From NCBI GenBank assembly GCA_029204225.1, contig CM055103.1:47993958-48057957 (forward strand): a DNA stretch of 64,000 nucleotides, in the 5' to 3' direction. Source of the DNA: Diphasiastrum complanatum (lineage: Eukaryota; Streptophyta; Lycopodiopsida; Lycopodiales; Lycopodiaceae). Below the pieces are notes generated by a model. It did no database searches. It was not told the origin of the DNA and saw nothing but the letters and a program-made list of their open reading frames with translations. A program made the position numbers and the translations under genes. Shown piece after piece: positions 20,492 through 31,240 of the stretch. Each line of letters opens with the position of its first letter. Positions within the stretch are counted from its first letter, which is position 1.

Positions 20492-22640
20492 CTATATCAT
20501 AGATGCCAATACGTTACGAATCGAATCATGAGTTGCAGTGCGACCTCCGCCAGAAGGGCAATGCATGAGATGAGTGCCAATAGGATCAACAGGGTGACCA
20601 CAAGAACATTTTGTCAAACTAGCCAGCACTGGATGAGGGAGACCCAACCTAACCCGAAGAGTGGTGAGAAACAACTATGGAGAAAGGCGTAAGTGTGGAA
20701 CAACAGGGCGCGCAACAAGCCAAGCACCAGCACCTGGGCCTACACAAGACAGAAGGCAACCTCGAGTCTCATCGGAAGGTGAATCATTGGCATGTGAGTG
20801 GAAGTGCTCCAAAAGATACTTTTGAAAATGAGCACGCTGATGGCTAAGCAAAGTCTCAAAGGGAGGCAAAGAAGCTCGCACAGGTGGAAGGATGAGATCC
20901 TTGGCCGCACGAAGATGTTGTTGGAAAAGAAGAATGCATGTTTCCACATGAGCTACTGAATCAAGAAGAATGGGCTTGTTGTCCTGCTGAAACCGAGAGA
21001 TAAGTGCAGAGGCAACAAGGGCCCAACTGCCCATAAAAGCAACTGGAGCAACGAACTGACCATTGAAAATACGAAAGGATCTGGACCCATCAAGCGACCC
21101 AGAATATCTGATAATAAAGTATTATCGAAATCCTGTAGCAAAGCCAAAACATCATGAGAGCGAGGAACACACCGTAGAATATAACTTGGCCATTGAGCGA
21201 AGCATTGAGTGAGAATCCCTAGAGCAACTTGAGCATTGCAAAGCTTTGGTAGCAAATCAGCGTGATGAAGATGCGCACCCAAAGTGTCACGCAAAGAGGA
21301 AGCCACAAAATCCGAGAAACCTATAGGAATACCAAGCGCTCAAATCCCATCAACCGGAGTACTGAATCCTATAGGTAAAGGGAGCTCAAGAAGGAGGCCC
21401 TGAGGACACCAAGCAATGCACTTAGAGGGATCGACAGTGAGGCCCAAAGCCGAAAGTTGCTGAGAGAAATGTAGGAAAGCCGGAAAGGCGTCATTAGCAG
21501 GTCCCACAATATGCGTGTCATCAGCAATAGAGGGAAACAAACAAGAAGAAAAAGTAGCAGAAGAAGCACGCAATGACCGAAAGTGCGCCAAAGCAAAAAG
21601 AACACCACCCAAGCGATCACCTTGTCTGATACCATCGGTAGACAAGATAATCGAAACATCACCTGAGCAAGAAAGATGACTGAAATATAGAGGCACATCC
21701 ATGGAATAAAAAGAGCGAACAAACGGGATGAGCTGAGTGAGAAAACCATGAGCTGCACGAAGTTCTTGGAAAATGGCTCCTCGAGAAACAGAATTGAAAG
21801 CATTTTTAACATCCACTCGATGGACAACCCAATCTGGATGAAGATCCAAGGTAGCATGCAAAGCATATACGACTGTCTAGCAACCGCCAGGAGTAGCACA
21901 ACCAAACTGATGAGGAAATTGGTGGTCATGAAAATTGTCACGAAGTTGAAAACCAAGAGGCCCTAGAAACCAATCTGTATAAAATCTCTCCAACAGCAAT
22001 GGGACGCACTCCACCGCCAGGCTTATCCAAGGCTATCAAACGAGCAGCACCAAGAATACGAGCAATAGAAAGAGGAATACGGCCACATGCTACGGAAGAG
22101 CAAACTTGAAAGAGCAAACCAAACCCGCTAGTAGAGTCATCAGGAGAAAAACAGTCACGAAGATGCTCAAAAATCATACCAGAAGGACCCCCAGTTGACA
22201 AATGAGGGCTGCGTAGAAAAGCATTAAGAAAATGAGATTTTGAGAGCTGCAAATCGGAATTAGATTCAAAGTCCTCAACAAAAGAGGGAAGGGAGTCATT
22301 TGCTGGTGGATGAAGAAGCTCCAAAGCCTGAAGGGTGGTAGCAGAAGGAGTAGTTGGACTTGTAGGTGCTAGAGCACGAGCTGCACGAGAATACTCACTC
22401 ACTTGCCCAAGTAAAACACAGCGACGCAATCGACGATGAACAGGGGGTATAGAAACACTATCCGATTAAAATTTGCTGAGCAACAAGCACATGACAACGA
22501 AGGAAATGCGCTTCTTGTAGATTTTCTCAATCTCCTGACATAAAGCGACGAATCCTATTGCGAGTTTCCCTATGACCAGCATCACCACCCCGAGGAGGCA
22601 GAGGCAAACAAATGCCATATGTAATTTTTTGGGAAATCTT
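20492..22640 (-). pseudogene. LINE-like non-LTR reverse transcriptase, decayed
   Basis: Reading leftwards: RGGDAGHRETRNRIRRFMSG (22530-22600); then, from 22429, RRCVLLGQVSEYSRAARAL; then the RT core GGPSGMIFEHLRDCF, ARLIALDKPGGGVRPIAVGE and ILYRLV. After a frameshift near 21970 come NFHDHQFPHQFGCATPGGC (next codon TAG where Glu is usual), HRVDVKNAFNSVSR, STDGIRQGDRLGGVLFALAH and SIADDTHIVGP (catalytic Asp pair kept), then PIGFSDFVASSLRDTLG. Towards the C-terminus come GPGAGAWLVARPVVPHLRLS and RLGLPHPVLASLTKCSCGHP...GTHLMHC, a Cys/His cluster like the terminal zinc knuckle of such elements. It copies its RNA at a nicked target site. An endonuclease domain was not seen. Frames break at about four places. 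Confidence 0.85.
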
Positions 22641-22733
22641 TCAGGCAACAAGAACTTAGTATATGACGAAGTAGAGAGAAAGTATGGAATACAAGAAGGT
22701 ACATATAAAAAAATGTATAATTGTACTAACTGA

Positions 22734-23850
22734 GTGGATGAAAAATGCTATCAACAAAAAAAAATAAAAGCAGAATTGCCAGAAACTGTGCAAACAAAAT
22801 TACGATTGGCCTATACTAGGGTGTCTAAAATACAACAATGCACTCTTGAAAACCCATGGAAAATATGTAATGTTGGACCTATGCTATCACGTTTTACTGA
22901 AGTGGTAGCAGCTTGTGGTAATAACAATGACATTTGCTTGGTTGTCTTAGACACAACTTCACAAGAGAAAGATGTCGAATGGACGACAGAGTCGTTTAAA
23001 AGGCTGGTGGATTGTAATGCAAATATTCACTCAGGTGATTCGTACATGCTTATTGCATTTGTTCCATATGGTCCTTCATTGTACCATTTAGAGAATACCT
23101 TGAAACACATAGTAGATTCATTTTCTATACAATATGGATCGTACACCAAGAGAAACATCCAAACCAAAACGTATATTCTCTGCCACGATCTTTGTATAGT
23201 GATGGCATTCATATCCAAGACGGAAGAAAAGAAAGATTGAAATGGTTTAACAGGAGTTGGTTGCAATCAAATGCCATCCATTATCTACTAAGAAGTCGAA
23301 GATTGCGTTGATGAGGACACTATGGCCGATGTTGAATTATTGGAAGAAAAACCAAAAGCTACAAAAGCCAATCATGTATGAACAATGTCACCTTGTTGGA
23401 GGAGGAATAAGCAAATATCCCAAGGACCGTCAACTATATGTCAATATGATTTTCTCGTTTTCTCCCAAAGGAAAACTGGTAATCGATGCTTATACTGGAG
23501 GATATGGTATGAGAGAAGCATTAAGAAATGAAAGAAATACAATCACCTTTGTAAATAGCTCATGTGAAAAAGATTTTCTTGAGAGCTATTGTTCTATGAT
23601 GGTTGATGTTCTTTCAAAAGTCAAAATCTTTCATCGACACTCAAGTTTGCATATGGACCTCGAGAAGGATAATGTTACAATAGACGATGCACATGAAAAA
23701 CTCTCAGAAGACTTCTTGAAATCATTGGATCATCACAAGAGCTTCAAGTTTACGGTATCCAAAAGGATTCTTTATACGAAGATCCAAATAGCAATGCTAG
23801 TAGAGAATTTTCTTTACAAGACAAAAAATTGGAGGCCGATATACCTCTGA
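22734..23850 (+). pseudogene. amino-methyltransferase-like region (N4/N6 DNA methylase pattern), degenerate
   Basis: Two long frames (22734-23240, 23257-23850) make one diverged locus. The first contains NDICLVVLDTTSQEKDVEW, then FKRLVDCNANIHSGDSYMLI and AFVPYGPSL. This has the layout of methylase motif IV and what follows (DPPY...W...F..L......L..GG...IF) with DPPY decayed to LDTT. The second contains HLVGGGISKYP and FSFSPKGKLVIDAYTGGYGM then REALRNERN, resembling motif I (G..VLD.F.G.G....AL..GRN). Motif IV before motif I is the order of beta-class amino-methyltransferases. A frameshift or splice separates the frames near 23240, and the first frame opens with GTG, not ATG, so the true start is unknown. 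The catalytic motif is lost. The assignment is by pattern only. Confidence 0.38.
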
Positions 23851-24300
23851 GCATTTCACCACAATCACTACAAGAAGAACAGGTAGATAACGATAATAGC
23901 TATTGAGAGCTATGATAAGAGACAAACATAGATTTCTTTTTTATTATGTTGTTTATGTTCAATGTATCCATTGTTTTGAACAAAGATGCTAATATGAATT
24001 TGTTTTTTGTGCTACAAGATTAAATTTCAGGATTTTTGTAATTCAATTTTTGTTGGAAGTATTGACTTGGATTAGAGTCCTTTGTAATATACGAAACACT
24101 TTGAATTATAATTTGACCTCTACGTTCTAAAATTTCACAAAGTTAAAAAAATCACAAATTGAACGATCTTTTAAAATTTACTTGGTAGTTTAGAAATTTT
24201 ATGATCTTTTCAAAAATTTGATATTACTCATGTTTTGATATATCACTTTAATTATGTTTTTCAGGTTCAAAAGACCAGATAATATGATGATAACATATAT
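23851..24300. other. AT-rich spacer or intron between methylase-like and FCP1-like blocks
   Basis: Strongly AT-rich with no open frame. It could be an intron if the two flanking blocks are one gene, but splice sites were not resolved. Confidence 0.4.
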
Positions 24301-24305
24301 ATTAT

Positions 24306-25072
24306 CTTAGATCTAAATGACATTCTTTTAAAACGATGGGACAAACATCCTGGCTTGAGAAATATTCACAAATTTCAAGGAAAGTGGATACAGCTACGCT
24401 CAGGATGGTTGGAGTTTCTTAACAAACTTCTATCATTGTTTAAAGTTGGAATTTGGTCAACAATGGCTTACAAAAATATTTTGAGCATATACTCTTTCCT
24501 GGAGCGTCAAGCTGTGCACAAATCACCATTATTTATGATATGGGGCAAGGAGAATTGCTAGCAACAGAAAAATATGATTAGACTGGATAAAAAAATATGT
24601 GATCGCTGACTTCAAACCTTTGTGCTTTGTTTGGAAACATTTTTGCTCAGAATTAAATAATTACAATACAATATTAATAGATGACTCACCATACAAAGCA
24701 TGTATGAACAATCCATTCAATTGTATCTTTCCAGAAACATTTGATGGATATAATGATGACAATTACCTCAATGATGTGTTGTGGACATATTTGGAGAGAA
24801 TGAAAATGACTTGTGATGTTCAAACATGCATCAAACAAAATCATATTGGTCAAGAACATGTTACTGAGAATCATTCATTTTGTGGTTATTTGAGACCTGT
24901 CATTGGAAATTTTCAATTGGATCTCAAAATTTTGATCTTATCTCAAAGTCATGCTTCATTAGACATTGCAGTATTAGAAAGCCAAGACAATGTCCAATCC
25001 ATATACGAGGAACTTGATGCCGAACAGATAAAGCTACTATACGGTATTGCATTGACTTATCCTTACTAAAAA
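24306..25072 (+). pseudogene. FCP1/NIF-like HAD-superfamily domain, decayed
   Basis: FCP1-like domains dephosphorylate proteins such as the RNA polymerase II CTD, using a DxD motif. Here frame 24308 onward reads LDLNDILLKRW (motif I, with Asn at the second Asp position, as in the plant DLNG subgroup), then RSGWLEFLNKLLSLFKVGIW, STMAYKNILSIYSFLERQ and MIWGKENC. After a TAG and a frameshift near 24560-24600 comes FKPLCFVWKHF, then NTILIDDSPYKACMNNPFNC and IFPETFDGYNDDNYLNDVLW. These match the DDSPYK...NP.N.IFPE.F.....DNYL.DVLW pattern of that plant family. The frame ends at 25069. One frameshift and stop make it a likely pseudogene. The missing second Asp suggests the parent was already a weak or non-catalytic member. 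Confidence 0.72.
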
Positions 25073-25081
25073 TCAAAGATA

Positions 25082-25279
25082 ATGTCAAGAGGTGAAGAAT
25101 TTACTTTCGCCATGCATTTGGGTTTGAAGAAAGAGCACTTTTCTGAGCAAGATGCAAGAGATTATATCAAATCTCTTGTTGAGGTGGAAAAAAAGAAAAG
25201 GGATTTTGATTTTTATTGTCAAAGTCACAAACTTCTATGTCCACGAACGATTCGCGAATCAATCGCGAATCAATCGTGA
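25082..25279 (+). CDS. short frame after FCP1-like block, unrecognised
   Basis: A frame of about 65 codons starts at an ATG near 25083: SRGEEFTFAMHLGLKKEHFS, EQDARDYIKSLVEVEKKKRD. It is charged and helix-prone. It sits 10 bp after the stop of the FCP1-like frame and may be its C-terminal extension or the next exon. No family is recognised. Confidence 0.25.
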   Translation: MSRGEEFTFAMHLGLKKEHFSEQDARDYIKSLVEVEKKKRDFDFYCQSHKLLCPRTIRESIANQS

Positions 25280-25479
25280 ATCGCAAACACCCCTCCAGGA
25301 CCGCAAAGCCGAAAAGGGGACGCGAAACAAAAACTACGAAAAGAACGAAAGCAAACGGAAGATTACGAAACAGACGAAGGAAAATCTTTCGCGCTGCCAG
25401 CTGGCAGCTCAACGGGCTTCACGCCCAACTGAAACGAGTAGCAACGACACGGACTAACTAACTAGTTGACTAGCGTTAA
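25240..25479. repeat. AATCGCGAATC-type short repeats
   Basis: GATTCGCGAATC is a 12-bp palindrome at about 25250, followed by AATCGCGAATC and AATCGTGAATCGC. The dense CpG is unlike the surroundings. The remainder up to 25479 is unrecognised. Confidence 0.45.
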
Positions 25480-25898
25480 CTAGTGATGTGATTCTATGTT
25501 TAGCTATCTTGTAAACTCCACATAGTGGAGGTATAAACGATCCTCTCTGGATCATAAAGTAAGGAGTGAATACAAATAGTGAATACAGAGATCTGTAAGA
25601 GACAAAGAGAGGCGTAGTGAATAGAGTAAGAAAGAAAAGACACCATAGCTATGCATGAAAGTCTGCCAACGAGCAGAACACAACGAAAGAGTAGAATGTC
25701 ATTCTGCCAACGAGCGAGACACTAACAAATTCACTCTAAACTAAAACTGATAATCCAGTCACTCTATTTTTGTGCATCTCGTCTTGTGATGTGGATCATG
25801 ATTGCTAGAATAGAATATGTTCTGTGATGCGTAGTCGAGTGTCTGGGATCCTGTAAGGGACAAACACGAATCAGTCCCATGCACGTGCTCCCGCAACA
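25480..25898 (+). mobile_element. copia 5' LTR (approximate left edge), plus strand
   Basis: The LTR ends ...CCGCAACA (25898) directly before a primer-binding site TGGTATTAGAGC, complementary to the 3' end of initiator tRNA-Met (25899-25910). A TATA-like TATAAACG lies near 25531. A tandem phrase CTGCCAACGAGC(A)GA occurs twice inside. The left boundary is only approximate (TGATGTG near 25484). Confidence 0.6.
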
Positions 25899-25963
25899 TG
25901 GTATTAGAGCCAACAGGTTGTCACTACTGATATCCCAGCAGTGATTCTTCCAAACAACATAAT

Positions 25964-26170
25964 ATGGCTACGACAATCCAGACCAGAGTAGCAATCAGTC
26001 TCGATGGCGCAAATTACAGAATCTAAAAATTCAAAATCAAAACACTCCTGAAAGGTGAAGGCATCTGGTCGGTGACCGAGCTCTCAGAAATACAGCCTCC
26101 ATAGGGACAAAGCACTCCATTGAAATCAACAAATAAAACTCAAGAAGAAATCACAAAGATATGGAACAAT
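25964..26170 (+). pseudogene. copia gag N-terminus, truncated
   Basis: The ATG at 25964 opens MATTIQTRVAISLDGANYRI, then a TAA where copia gag has Trp (YRIWKFKIKT), then KFKIKTLLKGEGIWSV, a TAG, and STNKTQEEITKIWN. It is the standard gag opening (LDG.NY..W...). Homology stops abruptly at about 26175, where a different element begins in the opposite orientation. Confidence 0.75.
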
Positions 26171-26176
26171 CTATCC

Positions 26177-26653
26177 TCTCCTTTTTCTCTTCTTTCTAGC
26201 AATTCCTAGCATGTAGAATTTTGATTTCTTGATCACAATAGATCTAAACACAATATGATGAACTTTTGCCAACTCCTAAGATTGAAATGCACTCTTGAAA
26301 AGTACAACAACCTGAAAACCAAGGAAAAAACCAATTTTAGGGTTTCTCCAAAAATGCAATATTGAATCAAGAAGAATCTAGATGCAAAAGCTAGAATCTT
26401 GATATGACACCCACTAGAATATATGATTCTCTACCATAGGCAAATTTTGTCTCCAAATTCCAATGAATGGATTCAAAAATAGGCCTACTACAAGTGATTT
26501 GACCTAAAATGGTGATAGGATTACAAAGATCCACTTTCTATGCTTCCAACAACTTGATTTGAGTGTGTAGAGCCTCCAAATCCACAAAGAATTTATGGCA
26601 CCCTCAAATCCATCACTAGATATGGTTGATTATCCAAATTTGAGTTGAAACCT
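26177..26653 (-). mobile_element. copia 5' leader fragment, minus strand
   Basis: Minus-strand sequence to the left of the primer site resembles the leader of the plus-strand element at 28240-28440. Shared phrases are CAATCTTAGGAGTTGGCAA, GTTTAGATCTATTGTGATCA and the TGCTAGGAATT region. No gag is present before the break at 26177. Confidence 0.5.
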
Positions 26654-27300
26654 GCTCTGATACCTTGTGAAAATTACAGATCCAAAATGCACTTAATGGA
26701 TCTTTGATCTTGGGTCAATTTGATCAACACAACTAGAACTAGTTAGAAGGTAGAAATCAACAATTTTAGCATGCTAGTCTTGCATAAATCACAAAGATCT
26801 GATTATGAACATCAAAATATAGTTAGGTACTTCTCCTGTGCATACAACAACAATATCCTACTATCCTTCACACATGTGGATTCAAGATCTACAAGAAAAT
26901 CAGCATTCTACACATAGAAACTCAGAAGAATATGAGAAAATGACATGAGATGGACATAGAATCAACAAAGCTGAGTTCTCCATGTTTAATAAGAGAACAA
27001 AGACTAGTTCTCCAAGTTGGTACAACTATTTATAGCATCCATAATGTCATTCGGCCCTATTCTCCAACTATGCCCTAAAATGGCAACTTCTAGGTACTTA
27101 ACCAAAAACCTAGAAAAACTAGTCCAAATGCAATGTACCAAAATTAACCAATTGGAATGGGTCCAAACTCGACCTCATACACTTAGATACTTGTTAAAAA
27201 TAGTAATAACACTATTAAGAGCCTTATTGACATTTATGAAACTAATTCTAAGTTGAGATTTCACTTTGGAGGCCAAAATTGCCAAATAAAACAATGTAAT
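26654..27300 (-). mobile_element. copia LTR with primer site, minus strand
   Basis: GCTCTGATACCT (26654-26665) is the reverse complement of a tRNA-Met primer site. To its right the LTR begins with TGTGAAAATTAC, so on the minus strand it ends ...TTTTCACA. A TATA box (CTATAAATAGTTG, minus, near 27035) is followed by an LTR body with ACACATGTG near 26880. The far edge is not resolved. Confidence 0.55.
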
Positions 27301-27508
27301 TAGTTGCCAATTGTCACAATCTGTGGATGGCTTTGTGTGAAAATTCAACTAGTTTAATCATATTTGCTACATTTTTATATTTAGAAAATTGAGACCAACT
27401 TTATATTAGACTTAGAGTTTGAATTTTCAAAGTTAATTAGTCTAAATTTCATTTGAAAAAAAGTGTGGGAAAGTTAGAAGTCAAGTTTGAGTAGATTCAA
27501 ATTTAAAT

Positions 27509-27927
27509 GTTGGGTACATTGAATCTAGTCCCAAAAATAGTAGGGTTTACATTTTGGAGGGAAAGCCAAGTGGCCAAATAGTGTTTGAACCTATTATAAA
27601 AGGATTTAACACATGGAGAAGTAGATCTCTCTCTTCTCTATCTCATTTCATGCTTATACATGGTTCTCTTGGGTTCTACTATCCATTGGTGCACTATACT
27701 TGTGATATCTTGCAATTATATGTGTAGAATGATCTATATTTGCTATTTTCATGTCCACACGTGTGAAATATAGTAGCTCATTGTAAATGTATGGACAAAA
27801 ATAGTACTTTATATTTTGATTCATGTATGATCAAGTTCTATTAGAGTATGCATTCTATTTTGTGTGTAGATGCTGGTTTTTCTACATTGGCAAGATTTGG
27901 ATCTGAATTGATCCCAAATCTTTCACA
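27509..27927 (+). mobile_element. copia 5' LTR, plus strand (left edge approximate)
   Basis: The LTR ends ...CAAATCTTTCACA (27927) immediately before TGGTATCAGAGC (27928-27939). TATTATAAAAGG near 27593 is the probable TATA box. CCACACGTGTGAAAT lies at about 27761. It stands head to head with the minus-strand LTR at 26666. Confidence 0.65.
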
Positions 27928-28501
27928 TGGTATCAGAGCTTGTGTTTCAGGTTATAAAGAAAGCAATCACATCTATTAATAATTTGGTGAAGATATCAAT
28001 GCTAGAGCATGCTAGATTGGATTCTAAACCAAAATCGAGTTTCTTGCATTTGTAGATTGGATCTTTTGTAGATCAAAATCCTATATAGGATTATAAACTC
28101 GATCAATTCCGATATTTGAATTCATATGTTGGATTTGACCGATTTTTGGATCATTGGATTAGCCTAAGTGGTGGCTAATAGATTGCATATCAAATAGCAT
28201 TTGCATATAGATCTTGAAATATTCAAATAGCATTTGCATGTAGATCTCTAGATAGTGAGGTTGCTGGACTTCATTTGAGTGTGTTTAAATCTTAGGAATT
28301 GGCAAGAGTCATTAGATTGAGGATAGATCATAGGTTGATCAAGATTTCATGATTCTATGTGTTGCTTTGCTTGGTATAAGTGTTAGAAGAGAATTGAGTA
28401 GTTTCAAATCTTTCTGATTTCTCTTTGAAAATATTTTTTTTGTTCAAAGGAATGCTTTGTGCATTGAAACAGGTTCAAAGAGAAGATCAGGCCATTGCTA
28501 C
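27928..28501 (+). mobile_element. primer-binding site and leader of plus-strand copia element
   Basis: TGGTATCAGAGC matches the 3' end of initiator tRNA-Met, followed by about 560 bp of untranslated leader before the gag ATG at 28502. Confidence 0.7.
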
Positions 28502-28614
28502 ATGGCAACATTAAGTGGGATCATGTTGGAAGCCAATGATAGGCTTACCTCGAATAACTCTTCATTGTGGAAGGTGAGGATGGAATCACTTCTTGAGATG
28601 AATGATGTTTTGGA
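28502..28614 (+). pseudogene. copia gag N-terminus, cut by telomeric repeat
   Basis: The ATG at 28502 opens MATLSGIMLEANDRL, then SLWKVRMESLLEMNDVLD. This is the same start as the other copia gags in the window (LEANERL..SNYSIWK.KMES). The frame is intact for 38 codons and stops being gag exactly at the first TTTAGGG (28615). Confidence 0.85.
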
Positions 28615-28679
28615 TTTAGGGTTTAGGGTTTAGGGTTTAGGGTGGTAAACCCTAAACCCTAAACCCTAAACCCTAAATC
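28613..28679. repeat. head-to-head telomeric repeat palindrome
   Basis: GA, then four perfect TTTAGGG (28615-28642), a 7-base centre TGGTAAA, four perfect CCCTAAA (28650-28677), then TC. Plant telomere repeats run outward from a chromosome end, so this orientation (G-rich then C-rich) is what two joined ends would give. The left border is a plus-strand copia gag and the right border is the broken pol of a minus-strand copia. Confidence 0.97.
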
Positions 28680-31240
28680 AGGAGTGTTGATAAGGAAGTG
28701 ACTGGTATCTTTAATAGCTAACTTAACAGAGGACTTTCCAATGATAAATAGTAGGATTTTGCATAGCCTGGCTCAATTTATGAACACTAAAGCTTATGTC
28801 AAGTCTAGTTATTGTGAGCCAAATTAAGGAGCCTATAAGACTCCTAAAAAGTGTGATGTCCATGAAGGATCTTTCATCATCTTTGTTAGGGTCTTTTACA
28901 TTTTGTTCCATAGGAGTTTCTATACTCTTACAATCTAACATATTGAAATTTTTTAACATTGAAAGAGCATACTTGGATTGACATACAAAAGCCTTATCTT
29001 TAAGAAAGTCAATCTCTAATCCTAGAATGTAGTGAATTTTTCCAAGATCTTGCATCTTGAACTCTTTTTCAAGTGCAATCTTGGTTTCCTCAACTAACTT
29101 GATACAACTTCCTATCAGAATTATCATCAACATAAATAAGAAGGATGACAATATCTTTATCAAAAAACTTGACATATAAGGAAGGATCATAGTTACTAAG
29201 ATTAAATCCTAGTGACTCAAGAAGGGTGTTAAGTCGAGAATACCATGACCTTGGAGCTTGCTTTAGTCCATATAGACTTTTGAAGAGCAAGCAAACTTTG
29301 TCTTTGTCATGGATGAACCCAATAGGCTGATCCATATAAATCTCTTCTTCTAGATATCCATTTAGAAATGCATTAGAGACATCTAGTTGAAAAACTTGCC
29401 AACTGAAAGAACAAGCAACAGAAATTATGATTCTAATTGATACCATCTTTGCAACTGGAACAAAAGTCTCCTCATAATCAAGTCCATAAACTTGAGCAAA
29501 ACCTTTAGCACAAAATCTAGCCTTGTACTTGTTGATTGTGCCATCTTGATTATACTTGACTCGAAAAACCCACTTGCAACCAATGGTGTGCTTGTTGGAT
29601 GGAAGATTACAAGCTCCCATGTCTTGTTGGCCATCAAAGCATCATATTCCTCCTTCATGGCAAGGTACCATTCCTTCGAGTTGAGTGCATCATATACATC
29701 CTTTGGCTCCTCATGTGAAATAAAATAAGCACAATTAGTGGACTTGATTTCCACTTGCTTGCCTCTATCTTCATAAGTAAGCCTCCTAGGCTCGGATCTT
29801 TCTCTTTGAGATCTCCTTGGTGAATTGATTTAAGGTGACTCCTCCTCAATTCTCGGCCTCATCTCTCCATGATAGTCTTCAAGGGTGATGATTGGAGTAT
29901 CTTTGTGAGAATCTTTAAACTCGGCCTCCTCAAGAATGTATTTTTGATCCTCATGGAATATAACATCCCTACTCTCAATTGTAGTTGAGGTAGAGTGAAC
30001 CTAGATTCTGTAAGCTTTCTTGTTGGATGCATATCCAACCATGATCCCTTTAATAGAATTAGGATAATCTCTTTTCCTTGTTTCCAAGGGCACATGAACA
30101 AAGCAAGCACAACCAAAAGCTCTAAGGTGATCTACCTTAGGTCTCTTCTTAAACAAGACTTCAAAAGGTGATTTTCCAACAAGTGCATTGTGAGGTAATC
30201 TGTTGCACAAATAATTTGCACAATTTATAGCTTCACCCCAATATTCAATAGGAAAAGAAGCTTCAACACGAATTGCTTTAGCACATTCACATAAAGATCT
30301 ATTTTTCCTCTCAACAACTCCATTTTGAGATGGAGAATAAGCACAAGAAAACTCTCTCTTTCCTTCACCTTCACAGTATGGCATGAAACTTGTTGGAGAT
30401 GTATTCACCTCCTCCATCACATCTTAAAGCTTTAACTTTGAAAGAAAATTGTTTCTCAACATAAGCTTTGAAGATTAGGAAGTGATCAAATACCATAGCT
30501 TTTGAAGAAAGTAGATACAACCAAGTATATCTAGTAAAGTCATCAATAGAGGTGACAAAACATGTTGCACCACCAATACTTTTAGAAGAGAAAAAATGTA
30601 AATCCGAGTGTATAAGCTCCAAAGGATGAGTAGTCTTGATAAAAGACTTCTAATACGGCTTTCTATGTGATTTTGCAATAGGACAAGTCTCACAAGGCTT
30701 GAAATCTTTGGAAAGAGATTTTGGAAGATCAATTGCCTTCACTTACTTGACTATAAAAGACATAGATTTAAAGTTAGGATGCCCCAATTTTCTATGCCAC
30801 AACTCCTCCTTAGATAACAAAGCAACTTCACAAAGGTTTGCATTCTCATAAGAATTCAACTTAAGAATTTCACCACATCTAGATCCATCAGATAGGATGT
30901 CATCATTTTTCTTGATAAAGCAAGTATTGGAGTTGAACTTTACATCACAACCATTATCAAGCAACTTTCCCACACTAATCAAGTTCTTTGTAAGTTTTGG
31001 AATGAAAAGAACATTAGAAAGTGCAAGAACTTTTGAAGAAGCAAGTTTCAATGGAATGTTGCCAATTCCTTCTATAGAGCACTCATGATCATTACCAGTG
31101 TAAATAGATCTCTTAAGTCCTTTGTAAGGTACAATTGAGTCAAATGACTCCTTTGAACAGCACATATGTGAAGAAGCTCCACTATCTATGTACCAAGATC
31201 CATCTTTCTTGAAAGGTGATGAAGAAAAACTGGACACCAT
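28680..31240 (-). pseudogene. Ty1/copia element 2: protease, integrase and RT, 3' end lost
   Basis: Reading leftwards: WYIDSGASSHMCCSKESFD (protease, intact DSGA), LISVGKLLDNGCDVKF, EELWHRKLGHPNFKSM (pre-integrase), integrase LIHSDLHFF, SIDDFTRYTWLYLLSSK, LRCDGGGEYISNKF (Ser usual before Asp; Cys here), SPSQNGVVERKNRSLCECAK, then RT GCKWVFRVKYNQDGTINKYK, VFQLDVSNAFLNGYLEEEIY, LFKSLYGLKQAPRSWYSRLN and LLIYVDD, a frameshift, and MQDLGKIHYILGLEIDF...SLIWLTITRLDISF. Homology fades at HWK (about 28730). RNase H, polypurine tract and 3' LTR are missing, replaced by the telomeric palindrome. Frames also break near 30400-30420, 30640-30740, 29620 and 29190. Confidence 0.92.

Noticed and set aside
22734-22736. 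Start codon of the methylase-like frame
   Set aside because: The frame begins with GTG, unlikely as a nuclear plant start. The true start or upstream exon is unknown.
28723-28981. Plus-strand ORF at 28796-28981 and similar shadows over copia pol
   Set aside because: Antisense of well-recognised RT sequence.
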